Shown here one piece after another: positions 59,971-64,000 of a DNA stretch of 64,000 bases. Numbering within the stretch: the stretch's first letter is position 1; each line of letters begins with the position of its first letter. Made by a program: the position numbers and the translations under genes. Source of the DNA: Nannocystis pusilla (GTDB lineage Bacteria; Myxococcota_A; Polyangia; Nannocystales; Nannocystaceae); contig NZ_JAPNKE010000002.1 in NCBI RefSeq assembly GCF_026626665.1, forward strand, positions 11,884,137-11,948,136, given 5' to 3'. Under the pieces are notes generated by a model that had not been told where the DNA came from, did not search any database, and saw only the letters and a program-made list of their open reading frames with translations.

Positions 59971-62900
59971 ATGAGACTCGCCCACGGGATTGCCACCCTC
60001 ACCGCGGCCACGATCTTGGCCGTCAGCCCGACCGCGAGCGCGGTTCAGACCCCCGCCGAGCACGCGCGGCGGCCCGTCCTGGAGGTCGCGCAAGGCGCCC
60101 CGGTACGCGTCGCCGGCGACCTCGCGTGGCATCGGGTGCCGGCCCGGCACGCGCGGGCGTGGTCGCGGCTGGTCGCCGAGATGGGCCCGCAGACGTGGGC
60201 GGTCTGGGACCGCGACACCGACGTGGTCAGGCGGATCTGGGGCGCGGGGATCGCGGCGCCCGGCAGCGCGTCCTCGCCGGTCGCGGCCGAGCGGATCGCG
60301 CGGGCGTTCCTGAGCCGTCACGTGGCATTGCTGGCGCCGGGCGCCGCGGCGGGGGACTTCACATTGGTGGCGAATGTCGAGAGCGGCGGGATGCGCACTC
60401 TCGGGTTCGAACAGCGGGTCCGCGGCGTCGCGGTCGAGGGCGGGCAGGTCAGCTTCCGCTTCCGCAACGACCGTCTGTTCATGATCGGCTCGAGGCGCTG
60501 CCGCACGTGGCGGCGCCGGCGGTCCGCTCGGTCGGCGCCGCCGAGGCGCGGGCCGCCGCGAGCGCGTGGCTGGAGCGTGACCTGTCCCCGGGGACAGTCA
60601 CCTTCGAGGCCGCGCACGAGGCGGTGGTGCTGCCGCTGGTGCGCGCGGGCAAGGTCGACTACGCGACGGTGGTGCCGGTCGAGCTGTCGACGACGGCGCC
60701 GCGCGGGCGCTGGCGGGTCTACGTCGACGCGGCCACCGGCGAGCCGGTGGCGCGCAAGCAGACGCTGCTGTTCGCCAGCGGCAAGGTCGCCTACGACGCG
60801 CCGCTGCGCGAGCCCGGCGGCGAGCGCCAGGACTGGCCGGCCAACCGCGCGGCGCTGACGGTGGGCGGGATGAACGTCACCAGCACCGAGGCCGGCGACG
60901 TGACGTGGAACGGCAACAACGCGACCACCGTGACGACGCGGGCCAGCGGCACGCAGGTGACGGTCGACAACGACGCGGGCAACCCGGCGACCGGCAACCT
61001 CAACCTGCAGCCGAACCAGACGGCGGTGTGGGGCGCCCCGAACGACGAGCAGGTCGACGCCCAGATCAGCACCTTCGTCCACTCGAACGTCGTGATCGAG
61101 TACGTGCGCCAGATCGACCCCGACCTCGGCTGGCTCGGCGAGCAGCTCGACGCGATCGTCAACATCAACGACAGCTGCAACGCCTACTACGACGGCAACC
61201 TCAACTTCTTCCGCCAGAGCAACCAGTGCAACAACACCGGCCGGGTCGCCGACATCGTCTACCACGAGTACGGCCACGGGGTGCATGACCACGCGATCAT
61301 CCAGGGCGTCGGCAACTTCGACCCGGCGCTGTCGGAGGGCGTGAGCGACTACCTGGCGGCGACGATCGTCGACGACCCGGCGATGGGCATCGGCTTCTTC
61401 CTCAACGACCCCGGGCCGCTGCGCCACATCGACCCGAACGGCAGCGAGGCGGTGTGGCCCGACGACATCGACGGCGACACCCACATCACCGGCCTCATCA
61501 TCGCCGGCGCGCTGTGGGACCTGCGCAAGGCGCTGGTCGAAGACCAGGGCCCGGGCGGGGTGGCCACGCCGATCACCTCTACTACGAAGCGATCCGCCGC
61601 GCGGTCGACATCCCGAGCATGTACTTCGAGGCGCTCGCGGCCGACGACGACGACGGCGACCTCGCCAACGGCACGCCCAACCAGTGCCTGATCAACGCGG
61701 CGTTCGCCAAGCACGGGCTGTTCAAGCTCGGCGTCGACGTCGAGGCGCCGGGTGGCCCTGCCGCAATTGGCCGAATACACGGTGTCGGTCGCGGTCGACG
61801 GCGCCGGCGGGCGGTGCAGCGGCGGGATGATCGAGTCGGCCGCGCTGACCTGGCGCCTGCGCGAGCAGCCGGACGTCGGCGGGGTGATCGCGATGGACGT
61901 CGCACCCGACCAGATCACGGGGCAGATCCCGCAGCAGCCGGCGGGCAGCGTGGTGCAGTACCAGGTGAAGATCACGTTCGAGGACGCGACCGAGCTGCAG
62001 TACCCGGAGAACCTGGCCGACCCGTTCTACGAGTTCTTCGTCGGCGCGGTCGAGGAGATCTATTGCACCGACTTCGAGTCCGACCCGGCCGCCGACGGCT
62101 GGACGCACGGGCTGTCGATGGGCATGCAGGGCGAGGGCGCCGACGACTGGATGTGGCAGGAGCCGCTGTCGCCGACGTCGTCGGGCGACCCGCAGGCGGC
62201 GTTCGACGGCTCGCGGGTGTTCGGCAACGACCTCGGCGGCGGCAACTTCAACGGCACGTACCAGTCGGACAAGACGAACTTCGCCGAGTCGCCGGTGATC
62301 GACACGACCGGCTATTCGCAGGTGCGCCTGCAGTACCGCCGCTGGCTCAACATCGAGGACGGGTTCTTCGACCGCGCGCGGATCTACGCCAACGACAACG
62401 AGGTGTGGAACAACTTCGCCAGCCCGAACATGAACGACGCGACCACGCACCACACCGATCGTGAGTGGCCTCCACGACGTCGACCTGACGGCGTCGGTGA
62501 TGAACGACGCGGTGACGCTGAAGTACGAGCTGCGCAGCGACGGCGGGCTCGAGATGGGCGGCTGGACGCTCGACGCGCTGTGCGTGGTCGGGGTGGTCGA
62601 CGCCGGCGGCGATCTGCGGCGACGGGATCGTCAGCGCCGGCGAGGCGTGCGACGACGGGCGAACAACAGCGATACCGAGGCGGACGCGTGCCGCACGGAC
62701 TGCACGGCGGCGAGCTGCGGCGACGGGGTGGTCGATGGCGGCGAGGACTGCGACGACGGCAACGACACGCCGGGCGACGGCTGCGAGGCGAACTGCATCG
62801 GTGGCGGGGAGCCGACCACGAGCGGCGGCGACACCGACTCCGACGGCTCGAGCGGGCATGTGCCGACGACCGACGGGCCCGGCGAGACCGGAACGCAGCC

Positions 62901-63092
62901 CGGCTCGGATACGGACGACAGCAGCGACACCGAGGCCAGCGACTCGAGCGGGACGGCCGGCGACACCGACAGCGACTCGGGCGGCAGCGCAGCCGACGAG
63001 AGCGGCTGCGGCTGCCGCCAGGACGGCCCTGGCGGGCCGGCCGTCGGCGCTGAGCGCTGCTGCTGACGCTGCGGCGCCGGCGTTCGCGCTGA
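59971..63092 (+). CDS. Secreted MYXO-CTERM zinc metalloprotease (fungalysin/M36-like)
   Basis: ATG 59971 (MRLAHGIATLTAATILAVSP) with Sec signal ending ASA. The propeptide (FTP-like) includes MRTLGFEQRVRGVAVEGGQV. The catalytic domain has the zinc motif in VYHEYGHGVHDHAI and the third ligand Glu in ALSEGVSDYLAATI. It is followed by beta-sandwich regions (ESAALTWRLREQPDVGG, CTDFESDPAADGWTHGL), two Cys-rich CGDG..EDCDDGND repeats (62600-62790), a Ser/Thr/Asp spacer, then SGCGCRQDG, a short hydrophobic stretch and LTLRRRRSR to TGA 63090-63092, a sorting signal for the myxobacterial surface. Frame shifts near 60490, 61570, 61745, 62455, 62615 and 63030. Confidence 0.88.
60582..60597. repeat. Dispersed palindrome CTGTCCCCGGGGACAG
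   Basis: Perfect 16-base palindrome in frame inside the protease propeptide (WLERDLSPGTVTFE); same core as the 17617 copy. Confidence 0.75.
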
Positions 63093-63097
63093 GACGC

Positions 63098-63130
63098 AGC
63101 GCCGCCGACGCACGCAGCGTCGGCGGCGCT
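63098..63130 (+). terminator. Strong hairpin terminator after the metalloprotease
   Basis: AGCGCCGCCGACGC (63098-63111) pairs perfectly with GCGTCGGCGGCGCT (63117-63130), a 14-base stem with a five-base ACGCA loop, six bases past the stop codon. No T-run follows, as usual for such GC-rich genomes. Confidence 0.8.
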
Positions 63131-63184
63131 CTCCTCGGGCGCTCTCCCTCGTGAAAGGAAGAGAACCCTGAGCCCGAGCGAGGC

Positions 63185-63793
63185 ATGCGCGCCTCGCGGC
63201 GGAAGCCGGCTCGCCCGGGCGTCACGACGAGGTCGTCGCTCCGCCGGCGCGCACGCCCGGATCTTGCAGCTCTTTGCCCGGCCTTGCTAACAGGGGCATG
63301 CTTCGGCCAAGAATCCGCGAATCCCCGCGAGCCCGCTGCTCGTCCTATTGAACACGTATTGCACCGGGTGCCGGTCGAACGGGTCGAATCCAAGGCGAGC
63401 CCTGTCGCGATCGAATGGGTCGCGGCGGGTGCCCGGGCGTGGGCCGATTGGCGGCTCGCCGAGTCGCGGCAGCTCCGCGTCGACCTTCAGGCGCCGGCCG
63501 GCACCCATCACGCCTTCGGCTGGCTTGTCCCCGGCGAGGTCGCCGTCGCCAGTCTGGACGACCTGACGGCGCCCATGACGGTGCCCGTGACGTCGCCGCT
63601 TCGGATGGCCCTGAACGGCGGCGCGGACGCTACTCGGCCGCTCGTCTACAAGGACGTCGCGCCCGGTACGTACACGGTGTGTGGCCGCTCGTCCTCGCGG
63701 GGGAGGGCGACCGGGTGGCGGCGCCGGTCCGCTGCGCGCGGGTCGACGTGACCGGACGCGGCCGAGAGCCGGTCGCTCGTGCTCGGCGGCTGA
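63185..63793 (+). CDS. Exported lipoprotein of unknown function
   Basis: Start taken at ATG 63185; the first 30 residues are Arg-rich, so the true start may lie further in, before LAALCPALLTGACFGQE, a good lipobox. The rest reads VAIEWVAAGARAWADWRLAE, RVDLQAPAGTHHAFGWLVPG and DVAPGTYTVC, then after a shift near 63680 VWPLVLAGEGDRVAAPVRCA. A last shift near 63755 gives AAESRSLVLGG to TGA 63791-63793. The PGTYTVC segment resembles carboxypeptidase-regulatory-like folds. No family identified. Confidence 0.55.
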
Positions 63794-63916
63794 GGCAGGG
63801 CGACACGCCGAGGTTCGCCGCCCCGAAGCTCGCCCGAAGGGGACGGATCTGGCACACGGGCGGGGCGCGTGTGCCCGGCTCGCCGGCTGCGCAAGGGCGA
63901 GCAGCGCGGCCTCGGA

Positions 63917-63930
63917 TGTCCTGAAGGACA
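63917..63930. repeat. Dispersed palindrome TGTCCTGAAGGACA
   Basis: TGTCC/GGACA arms, four-base centre, in the gene-poor 3' end of the window. Confidence 0.65.
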
Positions 63931-63958
63931 GCCGCGGCCGGCTCGGAGAGCGGAACTT

Positions 63959-63980
63959 CAGCTGTCTCGAGGGACAGCTG
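63959..63980. repeat. Dispersed palindrome with eight-base arms
   Basis: CAGCTGTC (63959-63966) pairs with GACAGCTG (63973-63980) around TCGAGG; 28 bases after the previous element, making a paired arrangement that could terminate transcription at the end of the lipoprotein gene. Confidence 0.7.
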
Positions 63981-64000
63981 AAGCGATCACGAGCTCGAGG

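Overview
The window is very GC-rich, densely coding and looks like a myxobacterium, most likely from the Nannocystis/Plesiocystis side of the order. This is inferred from lipoproteins with long Ser/Thr/Asp/Gly spacers after the lipobox, a secreted protease ending in Cys-rich CGDG..C-D-D-G-N repeats plus a GCGC-TM-Arg tail (MYXO-CTERM type), kinase/ATPase/histidine-kinase giants, roadblock proteins, an alpha-2-macroglobulin and a hybrid NRPS-PKS. No rRNA, tRNA, CRISPR array or insertion sequence was seen. Nearly every gene longer than about 600 bases is interrupted by single-base frame shifts. A 36-base in-gene tandem repeat, in which two of three copies have lost one C, suggests these are mostly uncorrected indels rather than pseudogenes, so each gene is annotated across its shifts and many ends are approximate.

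Layout: 1-8.2 kb holds metabolic and housekeeping genes (truncated aldehyde dehydrogenase, propeller lipoprotein, an ArsR + SRPBCC pair, Pro-rich secreted peptide, M19 dipeptidase, dienelactone hydrolase, baeRF-family protein). 8.2-10.6 kb is a translationally coupled pair of histidine kinases on the minus strand. 10.9-13.2 kb encodes a lipoprotein that appears to join a lytic-transglycosylase-like domain, an amidase, a golvesin-like domain and a GH75 chitosanase domain, a plausible prey-wall or fungal-wall weapon.

13.4-24.1 kb (minus) is a compact biosynthetic locus: a three-module NRPS-PKS (half condensation domain-A-PCP / C-A-PCP / KS-AT-ACP-TE) with a medium-chain reductase gene directly upstream. 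The adenylation codes read as serine-like then proline-like. 24.4-27.0 kb holds a PAS-STAS protein, an OmpR-type regulator and a tiny Fis-type protein. 27.6-35.5 kb contains a zinc alcohol dehydrogenase, a DJ-1/isonitrile-hydratase-like protein, a gamma-glutamyltransferase, a radical SAM protein, a Ser/Thr kinase with a membrane tail and an AgmX/TonB-like lipoprotein.

35.6-49.3 kb is dominated by signalling: a DUF4874/DUF4832 lipoprotein, a giant pseudokinase-AAA-TPR-GAF-histidine kinase-REC-HPt sensor followed by a response regulator with an output domain, a TetR/FAD-monooxygenase divergent pair with a recognisable operator, and a roadblock/pseudo-receiver group. 49.4-64 kb holds secreted or cell-surface proteins: alpha-2-macroglobulin with its companion lipoprotein, a propeller lipoprotein, a CocE-type hydrolase, a MYXO-CTERM metalloprotease and a final lipoprotein.

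Throughout the window, inside genes and between them, a short palindrome of the form TGTCC-(2-6 nt)-GGACA recurs many times more often than chance allows. It is the most puzzling feature that no annotated gene explains.
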